Source of the DNA: Acanthaster planci
Taxonomy: Eukaryota > Echinodermata > Asteroidea > Valvatida > Acanthasteridae
NCBI RefSeq assembly: GCF_001949145.1
Contig: NW_019091428.1
Location: 1,173,176 to 1,237,175, forward strand
Direction of reading: 5' to 3'
DNA: 64,000 nucleotides
Position numbers and translations under genes: made by a program. Below, piece by piece: positions 37,692-51,705 of this stretch. Numbering within the stretch: the first letter of the stretch is position 1; each line of letters opens with the position of its first letter. The notes beneath the pieces were generated by a model that saw nothing but the letters and a program-made list of their open reading frames with translations, did not search any database and was not told where the DNA came from.

Positions 37692-39062
37692 TTAAGGCGA
37701 TGGCACCGCTGTCATTAGCTGGTCATGTTTTGTTTCTCCAGGCAGCGGTCGCTTTAGGAATTCTTGCAATCTTGCATCCAGTCTCTGCTCTGTCTTGGCT
37801 AGGGCCTGGTGTAATTTCCGTGCCCCACCCGCAGTGTGGGGCCGGGGTGGTAACAGCACCGGAGCCTCCCCGCTCGGAGACAAATCTGAATCGGGTAAGC
37901 CGTACGCTCTCGACCTGATGGCATCATTCATGAACTCGATGTGACTCATTGCCGATATTTTCCTCACTCGTGGGACAACGGTGCTGGGTCGACTTCTCGC
38001 GTCCGGAGAGGTAGGAGAGCCCGGTAAAAGGACCGTGGGTCGGATAGTGACTGAGATTGAACGCTGGTGTCTCTGATGGTTGGCTCCTCCTGCGTTGCTG
38101 AGGAGGACGGGGCGGATTCCTAGCTTCTCCGCGCGGGTCAATAGTCGAGGTTTCTGAGGTTGTCCCGGAGAATTAGAACCCTCCTTTGAAGAGTCAACCT
38201 CTCCGTGTTGTGCTGGCAGGTCGTCAGCCTGAGGTGCTCCGCCTCGTGCACTCTCTGCTGCGTTTCCCAACCCGTCGGGGGAAGATAGTCCAGGAATTTC
38301 CGACCCTGTGTCACCACGGTCACTCGGGCGGTGCATGCGCATCCCACGTGGGATCCGTGTTGGCAGTTCTTGGGGGAAATTAACTGGGCGCAAGGGCGAG
38401 GTTTTCATCTGATCCCTTGGGGAGGCAATTTCACTCGTGTGTACAGTGCTGTTTACGGGGGTCGAGTCCGCTGAACTTGTCACCGTATCCTCTGCGTGAC
38501 GACGCCATCGGAGCGGTGCCGATTTTGGACGCGACAGTTGGGGCAGAGGCTTATTTTTCAAATCTGAGACACTGTCGCTCGTCTCCTGGTCGATTTTCAA
38601 GTTTTGGAGACAATCTTCAAAGATATTCTCACCGCCGGATTTGTCACTCTGAAGTGCCTCTGCTCTTAGACCAGTAATAGATGCCGTGGGTGTATCACGA
38701 TGTTCCTGTCCCTTGTCCGCGCCGTCCATCGACCTGGACCGCGCCCTTCCGGGTCTTCCACCGGTATTCCTCTCGGTGTTGAGTGGACGGTCGCCCGCTG
38801 CGGTTGCCGGCGGTGGTCGCGGTCTGTTTTCGCGATTGGCCAGGCAGCTGTCCCCCTCCTGCCGCTGGAGGCAGGCCAGAACGTCCTGGGTGCTCAGCCG
38901 TCGTTTGAACAGATATACCATGTTCTTGTGCGCGTTGGCCTCCATCGACGCCAGGTGCTTCTGCAATTTCTGGGATTCCAGCTTGTTAGCCCTTTCGGTC
39001 AGAGCTGAGCGACTGCTGTCCAATGAGATCTTCCTCCGCCGTGCCTTGCTGCCCGCGTCCAT
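37692..39062 (-). CDS. Intronless gene for a disordered 456-residue protein, function unknown
   Basis: One uninterrupted frame, distinctly GC-richer than its surroundings. I chose the ATG at 39062 because its context (GCAACCATGGAC) is near-ideal; the frame is open slightly further upstream but has no ATG there. Residues 1-15 are basic (MDAGSKARRRK), about 20-66 is a likely helix or short coiled coil (SALTERANKLESQKLQKHL), and 80-365 is low-complexity, rich in Ser, Pro, Arg and Gly. Two short motifs stand out: SRPKSAP at 177-183 and RPHTAG at 407-412. RPKSAP-type motifs occur in various cytoskeletal and ciliary proteins, which is only a hint. A C-terminal helix spans about 413-437 (HQALAKTEQRLDARLQEF). 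No signal peptide or membrane segment. I do not recognise the family; absence of introns could reflect retroposition. Confidence 0.65.
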   Translation of the reverse strand: MDAGSKARRRKISLDSSRSALTERANKLESQKLQKHLASMEANAHKNMVYLFKRRLSTQDVLACLQRQEGDSCLANRENRPRPPPATAAGDRPLNTERNTGGRPGRARSRSMDGADKGQEHRDTPTASITGLRAEALQSDKSGGENIFEDCLQNLKIDQETSDSVSDLKNKPLPQLSRPKSAPLRWRRHAEDTVTSSADSTPVNSTVHTSEIASPRDQMKTSPLRPVNFPQELPTRIPRGMRMHRPSDRGDTGSEIPGLSSPDGLGNAAESARGGAPQADDLPAQHGEVDSSKEGSNSPGQPQKPRLLTRAEKLGIRPVLLSNAGGANHQRHQRSISVTIRPTVLLPGSPTSPDARSRPSTVVPRVRKISAMSHIEFMNDAIRSRAYGLPDSDLSPSGEAPVLLPPRPHTAGGARKLHQALAKTEQRLDARLQEFLKRPLPGETKHDQLMTAVPSP

Positions 39063-40546
39063 GGTTGCTCTCGGTGGAAATCGCACTCTCTTCCCTCAAG
39101 TCGAAATGGCCTTAGAGGTGCTCTTAAAAGTCATTGACTGATTCATGACAGTTTCAGTCGACACATTAAATAATTTCTTATCATTAAAAAAATCACATTA
39201 ATTTCTGGGGTGCTTTTGTGTGTTGCGACGCTGTTGTAAAATGTGCCCAGACTCGCTAGAATCCTGAACGTATAGAAAATTTTATTGGTGGAGATTCAGA
39301 GAACAAACGAGTTTGAAATGCCACAGTCAGCAATTTGATCACCAGTGGAGATCTCCTTTAGATTTACACCACTTGGATTTCCTAACAAAACGAATCTGAA
39401 CCGGTCAACAATACTTCTGTCTCTTACACGATCTGTTTACCTAAAAGACTTTACCCTAACGACACTGCATAGCCACAGACTAGGGCAGTTTGGATTTAGA
39501 GTGCAAGACAAACTGACGAGGTCCCGCAAACAGAGACTGAATGCGCCTCGGATGAGAAAACCAAACAAAAAACCGTGGCTCGGGTCCCTATCTATGAACT
39601 TGATTTAGGAAAATCGCCCTTCACAGGATTGGCCTATTCAGATACTCCAGATAACAGCACAACGCGGTTTAGATCAGTACGCTTGTGATAAGGATGTATT
39701 ATGTTCCCTATGGACGAACTTTGAGGTGTCTGTGATAGGAGGGTAAACTTATAGGATGCAAATCAGGGGGCATGAGCCACGCCCCCAACAACGACTTCAC
39801 AAAGTGTAATTAACGACTGAGAAGAGAAACAGTCTTCTTGGAAATCGCCAAGACCTTGACCTGTGGAGCATGTTGCACCTTCATTCACTTCACTTAATTC
39901 ATATTTATTATTTCTTGACTGAAATGAAATCCACATGTTTGGCCACTCCAGATAAGTGCAATTTAACTCGTATGGAATATATACATGTAATGAGTTTACC
40001 GAACACAACAAACCTATGCACTGAAGAGCTGACAGAAATTCATTCCCTTCACTTTTCAACTCTTAGAGAGAGGGGAGCCTACTTAGGAACCGAATCAATC
40101 AGTCCGTCCATTGACATTAATTATAACCTGTTAGGTATTATTTTCAAAAGAAGCTGCTTCTCAGTGCGGTTTATGTTGCTGATAATTCAGCGAATGTTAA
40201 CGTAATTGTCAAGCAAAGACTTTAATAACATCTGAAAATTTAAGTTAAGAATGATCATTTGTCCATTGTGATTTAACAAATTTCTTAGTTCATGAATTCG
40301 TGAATTTTGTGTTTCAGTATGCATTATCATTTTCTCTGAATCGTGAATTGCATTCTCTTTGCACGGGCACACCCAGTATAAGCGTTGGCTTATTGTCTGA
40401 ACTCCCCGTGCTATAATAAATAAGTTCCTTTAAGTTTTTGCATTTACATGTACCGAACTACTTTATAAAATGGAAATTATCCTGAACCTTGTTACCATAA
40501 TTAACATAACAACATGTTAAACATAATATTAATAACATTATATTCT
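39063..40546. other. Intergenic, nothing recognised
   Basis: AT-rich DNA between the intronless gene and the 3' end of the first sulfotransferase. Short open frames (for example plus 39870-40205) look like chance. Confidence 0.5.
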
Positions 40547-40552
40547 TTTATT
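40547..40552 (-). terminator. AATAAA polyadenylation signal for the distal sulfotransferase
   Basis: Canonical hexamer on the minus strand, about 130 bases beyond the TGA at 40683-40681. Confidence 0.5.
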
Positions 40553-40680
40553 TACATTTTGGTTTCTAGCCCAGCTAGCCTTAAAAAGAGATACATGAGT
40601 GTACAAACTTGTTCTGGTTGTAAAGAATCAAAAAGAGAAGACGAACCGATCAGATCATCTCTAATCTCCACATATTACAT

Positions 40681-43600
40681 TCATTCAAATTCTATAGTCA
40701 ATCCTGATCCCTCCATTTTTTCCCTGAAGAGGGCGTTCAGTTCTTCGTTCTGTGCAACGGTGAACATCGTCTTCCAGTCTCCAACAGTTCCTGAAAATGC
40801 AAGAGGATACAGCAGCAGAACACAAGAGGTAAGTTGACACTACATAGTGCCAAGGTTGGAGACTTTTGGGAATGATTCATTGGTTCTCACCGCCCTTATA
40901 GGGCACGAGGCAGGGCAAATGCCTGTACTTTTTGTCGACTGAGCACTCCTTTGACAGAGTCAATTTGAACAACTGTTACGGGTCAACACGTGACATGAGC
41001 GCACTGAATGTATGCAGTTCAGGACAGCATGTAAACCACACTGATCTGTGGGTCAGTAGCTGTGGCGTATTCCCTTCACAAAAGTTTGGGAAAGGCACCG
41101 GCCCTCCCCCAGCGCTGCTGCTTGAATGCGTGAAAATGTTATGCAAATAGGTAATGCGCTACGAGATAAATGCGCTGTTTATTAATGTACATATTACACC
41201 ATGTTCAACAGAGAAACCTGTATAGCAAAACCTATATGTCAAAAATAAATCACGAGCCGTGTGAATGATCAAAACATCCTGGGGTGGGGCTTTACGGATC
41301 AGTCCAATAAACATTGTCAACCAACTCATCAAGAAGTAGGAGAACACTGGACTTGTCCCCCTTGTCTCCTCATTTTAATATCTATAGAAAAGACCCTTTC
41401 TAGCAACAGGTTCGGTCGGTTTAATTTCTAAAAAAATCACACTACGTTTACCAATTCTTTCGAACTGGAGAAGCTCACCTTTCCTAAGAATCGAAGGGGC
41501 CCCTAAACCTCCTTTATCAGCAGGTGGCTTTGCCTGATCGTCAGGGGGCGCACTCTCTTGATCACTCGGTGGAACCGATGGTGGCGCTTCTTTGGCGCTA
41601 GGCTGAGAGAGGTTAAATCGCGCCTTCATGCTCTGAAAGCTGCATAACTCGACCACCCGGTCCACTGCGTCATCCGACAGGTGCTTTCCCAGGAAATCGG
41701 TTATTTGTATGACTGCTCTCTTCTTGTCCTTTATCATCAAGAACCAAGTTTGGCAAAGCGTATGATTAAAACGAGATATGTCTTTACTATTTTCAATTAT
41801 GCACACCTAACAAGTCACCAGATTTTTAAACAGTTTAAAACGGTCACTCCTAGTTCTCTCCAGAATCACACCATAATCACAAAAGAGGCACGTGGATAAT
41901 GCAGTCTGAATCTTACGTGACTAACGCTGACCCACCATTAAACAATCTTTTTTCAGGTATAGCGTCTCATAGCTCTGGTTATACTTAATAAGAAATTTAA
42001 AAATTGAGAAGCCTGATTTTTTTAAGTGGGAAATAATTGTATCCCGTAGGGGCAAAATGTATGCAACACGCGCGCGTTTGGCGCAGAATGTGCAAAACCA
42101 ACATTCGGTCATTTTATCAGTCTATCTGTCTATTTACCTGACAATTATTTTCATGTAAATAGACTGATCCGTTATAATCCCGCGGCTTCGGCACCCACGG
42201 TTATTTGGGCAATCACAACAGTGACTCTGATTAATGCCCGAGATCGATGCACAAAAAAGTCCGACCTGGTTGGAAAATGCAGTGTGGCATCAGAGAGAAA
42301 CAAATTAAAGACATGCAACCACCAACCTGCACAGTGGGCGGGGCTAGATGGATCGGTGTAAGGCTTTTTATATACAGAGATCTTTGCGTGAAGAAGCTCT
42401 CTTGCGTGATGCTCTTACAATAAATTGAAAGGCATTCATACCCCCCCCCCAACTTACCTTTATCATGTCCTCGTATTTCAAGAATAAGAAGTTTTTGTCA
42501 TAGCGATGCTTAGTCCAGAAGTCCAAAACGTGGGGGAACCACGACCCAAACACCACTTGTGAATAAAGAAGAAAATAAATCGACAGAGATTTTTGTTTTA
42601 AATGTGTCATTTGCCCCCGGTTAGCAAAAAATGAGATAATCTCTGTGCATGAAGTGAGTGCTCTTATCAGTTCTACATGCGATGAATTTGCTCAGAGTAA
42701 ACGTCTTTTACTTACTGCTCATTTTACCTTTCTCATCTGCTGGAACTGAAAAGCCAGTTAAAAAATTTTATACTCCTGTTCATTTGAAGTTAAGTGGACA
42801 GCGCATTAACGGCTCTCTAGAGTTCATACCTAATTTACAATAAAAGAGAGAAGACGTTGGGCATTCTCTTAAATTGTACATTATTATTAGAGATGAGCAT
42901 CCAGAAGGTCGATTGGAAAGCACCATGGTTGAGATTTTATGGGAGTTTCTTGTTTCAAATGGAAAACAAATAGTCAAAGACAAACTGACCTCTACCTTCC
43001 AGAGAAATGCACATGGATATCCCAGCGTCGAAATCAAGAGCATGCATTTAACTGCGTCCCCAAAATATTAGCGGCTTAAATGAACTTACTTTCCTCAGAA
43101 AAAGACAATTTGACGAAGTAGTCCCACTTTTCGTACCGAGAATCAAACTTCATGGGCTTCACGAAGTTCCAGTTCGACACAGTCGTGTCTTTTGGGTTTC
43201 GGATGACGTACACGACCTTCAATGACGAGGATAATACAATTGAAAATATAAGCTTCCATGCGTACCAATCAACTCCAAAACAGCAAGGGCATGTGTACGT
43301 GTGTTAAGGTTTTGTGTTCAAGCGTCCTAGTATTAGGTCGTGTCTGGTGGTTGTGGACGAGGCTGGAAGTAAACGTGCGCAGATGCAATTGAGGTTCTTC
43401 CAGCTTTGAAACATGGAAGTTTACACAGCCTTACTAACTTAGAGCAAACCATTCTGAGAACAAACACTTCCAAAAGACCTCCCTCTGACTGAGAAAGACG
43501 GAAAGTCTCTATGACCCCTAAACAAGTTATTGTCAGTTGAATTTTGATACTGAGAGCAGCCATTCAGAACTCACACTTCCAGAAAAGAAAAACACGTTCC

Positions 43601-44676
43601 AGAGCGATGCATGTAATCACTACAGGTTATGAGGCTCTGAGCGCACTGCTCGTGGGCTTAGCTTTCGAGTCGTTCTCGGAATAAACTTCAAGTAGGGATT
43701 CCTTGAATTGGGATATTAACAGGGGATAGGTTGATTTCTACGGGAAAAGGCATCACCTTTCCTTTCCCTTGGTATATCTGGCTGGGCATGAGCTCCTCCG
43801 TTAAATGCGTCATAATCACCCGTGGGGCTGTCCACTGCGCCATCGCCTTGTATTGCGGGGGACGGGGTTCCTTAAAAACCGACCTTCCTGGCTGGCTGAG
43901 GTCGAACTCCACCGGGTGGGACTGTTGGGCGCGGTTGATTCTTTCCTCATGGCCGTCCACAAGTATAAGATTGACAATCTCCATGGCCCAGTGTGTGCCT
44001 GAATCAGAAGGGATTCCTCAAAGGTCATTCAGATACCTGGAGAAGAACTCCCAAAACGTTACCTCTTTGCATATCACTCCCTTTGTTTGCTGCGTTTTGC
44101 AACATCACTGCAATCGTCATGTTTTAGCTTCGTTTTTGTTTTGTTTGTCTCCCCCTCTGACAGCAAATTGCTGGCGCAGGTGCACGAGGCATTGTGGAAA
44201 ACAGATCCCTCTTTTGCTCTAGCTCCCGGCACGGCTAAATAGTCTTTAAAAGCTTCACCTTCAGATCGATAGGCTGTGTTCCCAGGCATTGTGCCCTCCA
44301 GAATGCTGAATCGCGCCAGTACATTTCTAGCACAAAAAGCTTTTTGTTGGCATCTTTCATAACATTTGTGTATGCAAAACAGCACATTGTATTATTTTGC
44401 TGGCATTATCGGGGCTTCCTGGAATATAATGATGTCATGGTCTTACGTGCAAGGACTACCAGCATCTTTTCTGTTGTTTTGTCACGTGAATGACGCTCAA
44501 GTATCACACTTACCTGCTTTTGGGTAGGTGACAATCCACACGTCATCGTCCCACACGTCGTAGTCCTTCAGTGCGTCCAGCGCTTCCTGGGTGACAAACC
44601 ATGGCCACGTCACTCCGTAAAGTTTGACCGTGCCGGGTTCGGCGGGTTGATTAACTTCATCTTTTCTCTCTGTCAT
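40681..44676 (-). CDS. Cytosolic sulfotransferase (SULT family), tandem copy A
   Basis: Predicted soluble enzyme that transfers sulfate from PAPS to a hydroxyl or amine of a small molecule; the acceptor cannot be inferred. Exons are 44514-44676, 43757-43998, 43090-43216, 42458-42555, 41479-41728 and 40681-40790, all GT-AG, giving 329 residues. The PAPS 5'-phosphosulfate loop is TYPKAGTHW at 50-58, with K53. The catalytic histidine is H119 in VIMTHL. The 3'-phosphate site is RNPKDTTVSNW (R141, S149), and the C-terminal RKGTVGDWK signature begins at 292. A Pro/Ala/Asp-rich segment of about 40 residues (about 250-290) precedes it and makes the protein longer than the roughly 295-residue vertebrate enzymes. 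The ATG at 44676 matches the start position of copy B; the frame extends upstream only to non-ATG codons. Exon lengths are identical to copy B at 47413. Confidence 0.92.
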
Positions 44677-44899
44677 TCCCAGTCTTTTGAGGGACCCGTC
44701 TGCTGGCTTCAAATGAAGTTGTACGTGTACAGTAAACTTTTCCAGCCCTGCTATACACCGGTGTACCGTAGTATGAGGTGAATTGGATTGGTACTGGATA
44801 TTTCTACTCTACTTTGTAGAGAGCTATGTTACTAAAGGGAGGTCCATCTAAACTCCCATGAAGCCAGACAGGTTAAAATTCGTGTTCCTTGGATGGGCT

Positions 44900-44923
44900 C
44901 AGTCGTCCGCAGGCGGACGACTG
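44900..44923. repeat. Perfect 11-bp inverted repeat
   Basis: CAGTCGTCCGC and GCGGACGACTG are exact reverse complements separated by two bases. It is GC-rich against an AT-rich background, about 230 bases upstream of the copy A start codon. It may be a piece of a mobile element; function unknown. Confidence 0.6.
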
Positions 44924-45586
44924 GACCAACTATACAGTTTTTTAAACACTTCATCGACCGCCAGGGAGATTTCGCGTTTTTCAAGATAAACTCTTTGAAA
45001 ACCTTTTGAACATCCTTGAGATCCTATGCCCTGCAGACATGAGTAAGCAGTGCGAGAATTTTTTTAACAGCAAGGATTTAGCAGGATTTATTTTCGTGTG
45101 CAAATTTAATACAACACCGATTGCGTTTTCGCATATACAACAAATGGATGAATGAAAAGCGCGGGGTGCGCGTACCATTTTTTTAATGTATGCTATATAC
45201 CGATATACGAACTTTACGGGATATTATGTCAATATTTCCATTGACATTTTGATAAGAGATAGATTTGATAATAATGACTGGGCCTTCCGTGTTCTATACA
45301 AAGGATCCGTTTGAGAGTCGTTTTCTCAGCTTCGTTGGCTTTTTACTATAGCATATCCTTTTTACTGTAAACTGCAAAACGCACCTTTTACCACAAGCCC
45401 CTATGTAAACGGCAAAGAAATAATATCTTTGCCTTCCCTGTTGAACTTCTAGGCTCGGTAGGTGGCATCCTCGCTCAGTGTCTCCCTTTGTTGAACTGTG
45501 GTTCCTTTCCATTTTGAGAGCCAGTCATAAAGGTCAATTTGGAAACGTTATTTCCCGTTTCGCTCACCCCATGTTCTTACACAAAA

Positions 45587-45711
45587 AAAGGTTTGCGGGT
45601 ACACCATGTGGGAAATATCTCTTTTGTGAAGAGGTGTGGTTCTGAAAAGAACCGGTGAGAGCAGGTCTCGACGTTTCGGCCAGTGTACTCTGGCCTTCCT
45701 CCTCCTCCTCC
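45587..45711 (-). repeat. Dispersed repeat with histone-type stem-loop and hammerhead-like hairpin (copy 2)
   Basis: On the minus strand, 45653-45638 reads GGTTCTTTTCAGAACC followed by ACACC. This is an exact 6-bp stem with UUUC loop in the form of the histone mRNA 3' stem-loop, with an AAAAGAGAT tract about 10 bases downstream. Upstream on the same strand, 45695-45678 forms the hairpin GGCCAGAGTACACTGGCC directly followed by GAAAC, as in stem II and the conserved GAAA of hammerhead ribozymes. The expected CTGATGA box is replaced by GGAGGA repeats, so the ribozyme would be inactive. Sequence from 45587 to about 45650 matches copy 1 at 5948. Hammerhead motifs are known from Penelope-like elements and retrozymes. 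Confidence 0.6.
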
Positions 45712-45782
45712 TTTTTGTGTGACACTCCCACCATGCAAAGCTTCAAATCTTACCCATGTTCCTACTTTCGAATCTGTGTTGA

Positions 45783-45820
45783 TTTTTTTTTTTTTTTTTT
45801 GGTTTTTTTTTTTTGCCTAT
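45783..45820. repeat. T-rich low-complexity tract
   Basis: Two long T runs (about 20 and 13 bases) separated by GG. Confidence 0.9.
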
Positions 45821-47207
45821 TTCCTTTTCAAACTGGAAAGAAATATCCTGGAAACTTTTCTGTCACTGGCAGACGGATTGTCTGTTGACTATTATAAAGC
45901 TATATACTGTACACGTCTGAGAATAATTCCAAACAATTCAAAGTCATGGTAGGCCTACATTAAGATCAGCACAGGAAGATCGATAGAACAACCCTTTACA
46001 CAGGGGTGGCACTTCGGACTCGCCAATAGGCCTATACACTGAAGGTAAATTTAACCGCGCAGGAAGATATCTATGGTGTAAACTGCACAGCACCGACTGC
46101 CAAACAAGCGAGGCGTTTAGCCCCGGTGCGCACCACTGTTAACGGAGTTCAGGACAAATAGTGCCCTTAATAAGAATGTTGGTCACAGACTGTTGCTGCC
46201 TAAAATTTAATTAACGTGATATCTAGAAAGGTTACTCCACTTGAAGGCAAGTTGGAGTTAGGCGGCGACTGACGGCAATCCGTACTGTTCAAACAAAATC
46301 TACGAACTTCAAACCCTGTTTAACGCAATTATCAATATATATTTATAATTTTAAAACTACATAGGAATGAAATTATCAAGTATTTCACAAAAATGTTCTT
46401 TACACTAAGAGTAAGCGAAATTGTAGCCAAATAGTTACTTATCACTATTTTTATCGGTTTTGTATACTCTTTAGACCTTAAGACCAGCCACCATTAAGAT
46501 TCTTTCCCTTAATTTACCCCTAAAAATTAGCAGATCTAACTTCAAACCATGTCTGGCACATTCACGCGTCGCCATTGTTATCGTGCACTTTGGTTTCACC
46601 CCAGCCCAGTGTGAGTCAGCGACTATAGATACGAACTCTGAACTCAAAACGGTCTTTGGTTGTCAACGTTTAACGTGCCCGTGGCAACTTTAGACAGAAA
46701 CCTTCTCACACTGCACTACAAAACCTGCTCGAAATAAGACTTAAGTCATAGTTCGTTATGTCACTCAACTACCGTGGTCACGAGGTGTGAGTTCAAAGTG
46801 GGATGCCGCCATGAACCCATCAAGACCCACGGTAACGGTGGATAAAATTACAAAGAATACGGACTCACCTCGTTTGAATTCGGCTGTGGCCGGAGAGAGG
46901 CAGAATTGCACATACGGGCACAATGATATACACGTACATGTATGTGGTATATAATGTCTGCAACACATATATTATTATTGTGATGATTTCGTCGCCCGAA
47001 AGGGCGTCGCTAGCGGCTCGCCAAAGAAAGGTTTTTTATTTCCTTACTTTTGGAATCCGTACCTTTATTTTCAAAACGAACAGACCACAGAGAATTGCTG
47101 AAAAGGACCAAATGGTTTGGTAAAGTTTTTAAAATGGTGGCAGTCTCAAACAGGAAATTACTAGGAAGAAAATGGAAGACGATCAGTTTTTCAACTTTAC
47201 TTAACTC

Positions 47208-47213
47208 TTTATT
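47208..47213 (-). terminator. AATAAA polyadenylation signal candidate for sulfotransferase B
   Basis: Canonical hexamer on the minus strand, about 200 bases beyond the TAA at 47415-47413. Confidence 0.4.
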
Positions 47214-47412
47214 TGGGAACGCAGTGGTGTTTTGCGTAAATAAAGGAACTAACCATCGCCCTATCTCCTCCTGTTTGTAACTGAAATAAGCATAGTGCAC
47301 TAATATAAAAATGGAGGTTTGAATAGCAGATTTGCCACGAATGAAATAACTGTGACGTGAGGGATTACATCATCATGCATACAAAATGAAGACAGAGAGG
47401 AGTTTAAACATG

Positions 47413-50448
<3,036 letters not shown>

Positions 50449-50635
50449 TCAGTGTCTTCCGGGCTCTAGCTCCTGAGACTGGATGACGAGACACTACACG
50501 ATCAATTAACCTTAGCTCCAAGCTTGGAAGAACGAAATTCAGACCCCAGATTTCCTTTTTATGTAAGCTCTTTAGGTCAACATGTATAAATGAATATGCC
50601 CATTGTGAGTTGCCAGGGCCCTCGCACATACGGAC

Positions 50636-50641
50636 TTTATA
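50636..50641 (-). promoter_or_regulatory. TATA-box candidate for sulfotransferase B
   Basis: GAGTATAAAG on the minus strand, about 190 bases upstream of the start codon. A transcript starting about 30 bases downstream would have a 5' UTR of roughly 160 bases. Confidence 0.4.
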
Positions 50642-50768
50642 CTCTGCACTGATTCACACTGTTGATCCATCCATGATCCAGCCGACCTACTGTGGAGATT
50701 TGGGTGACCGTAATGCCGTCACCAAATAAACATCGTCCCGAGGTTATGCAAAGATCTTATAATGGTCA

Positions 50769-50828
50769 TGCACGGCAGCCATTTTTCCGGTTAGTGTGTT
50801 TGTTCCATGGGGATACGCATGAGTAGAC
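50769..50828 (+). repeat. Dispersed repeat sharing GCACGGCAGCCAT with 18102
   Basis: GCACGGCAGCCATTTT, TTTGTTCCAT and GAGTAGAC occur in the same order as at 18102-18150. The family is not identified. Confidence 0.5.
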
Positions 50829-51705
50829 TTGCCTATCCCCTGCTAACAAAAGCACTAACCAGGAAGATGCACGTGGCTACCTCTACAACTCATGTCACAA
50901 ATGGCGCTTTTAAGTGGGAGAACATGAACAGCCCATTCCATACTACATGTATATATTGACCTATTAAATTCACAAATCCATATGGATTGAATTTAAATCT
51001 TGGCCAGTTTATTACTACTCTGACCATTGTCACATCATTTAACGAATTTTAGCCTAATTTATAATTTTAAATTGGCTTATATCTTTTTGTTTAATTTTAA
51101 TTTCATTTAGTTTAATTTAATTGGTTGTTAACTGTAGTTTTAATGTTATCTTATACTGTTTCGGCCACGAGAGGAATGTAACTAAACCAAAAACCAAGCC
51201 AACCAACTTTATACGAATATACTAGGCTGCGTGCTCATGCAACACAACTGCAACCTTACAGTGGACAATCAAAGCATTGCACGGTCAATTTTGGACTATG
51301 CCCAAATTACTTTAGGCCGTGCTCTATTTTAGATAGACTTCCACACAGGGCACGTAGTCTGCCATAAGTGCCAACCTAACCTAGGCAGACATTCCTTGGT
51401 CTGAGTTTGTGTGTGCTGCTGCCATAAACGGTACGCGAAATTTGCATAAAGTAAACCAGCAGCAATTCACAAAATTCGGAATTTGCGAGAGAGAACATAA
51501 AATTATAAAATTCATGAAAATAAAATGAAACAAAGCATGTTGAAAAAAATCCTGCCAAATAACCCTGTCTTAGGGAAACCCTCATCGTAATGATGAAAAG
51601 TGAAACGGAGACAGTTACCCTGGGAATTGGTCGACCATAAAGAAACAATGAAAAAATAATGCAACATGCACAGTTGAAGAAATTATGTGACTTTCAAACG
51701 TGTGG

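Larger units (their letters stand above)
44677..47207. other. Intergenic between the two sulfotransferases
   Basis: No gene is seen. It contains a perfect short hairpin at 44900-44923, a histone-hairpin repeat at 45587-45711 and T-rich low-complexity DNA at about 45783-45820. Confidence 0.5.

Noticed and set aside
39063-39086. Eight-codon N-terminal extension of the intronless gene
   Set aside because: It opens at GTG; the ATG at 39062 has a near-ideal Kozak context.
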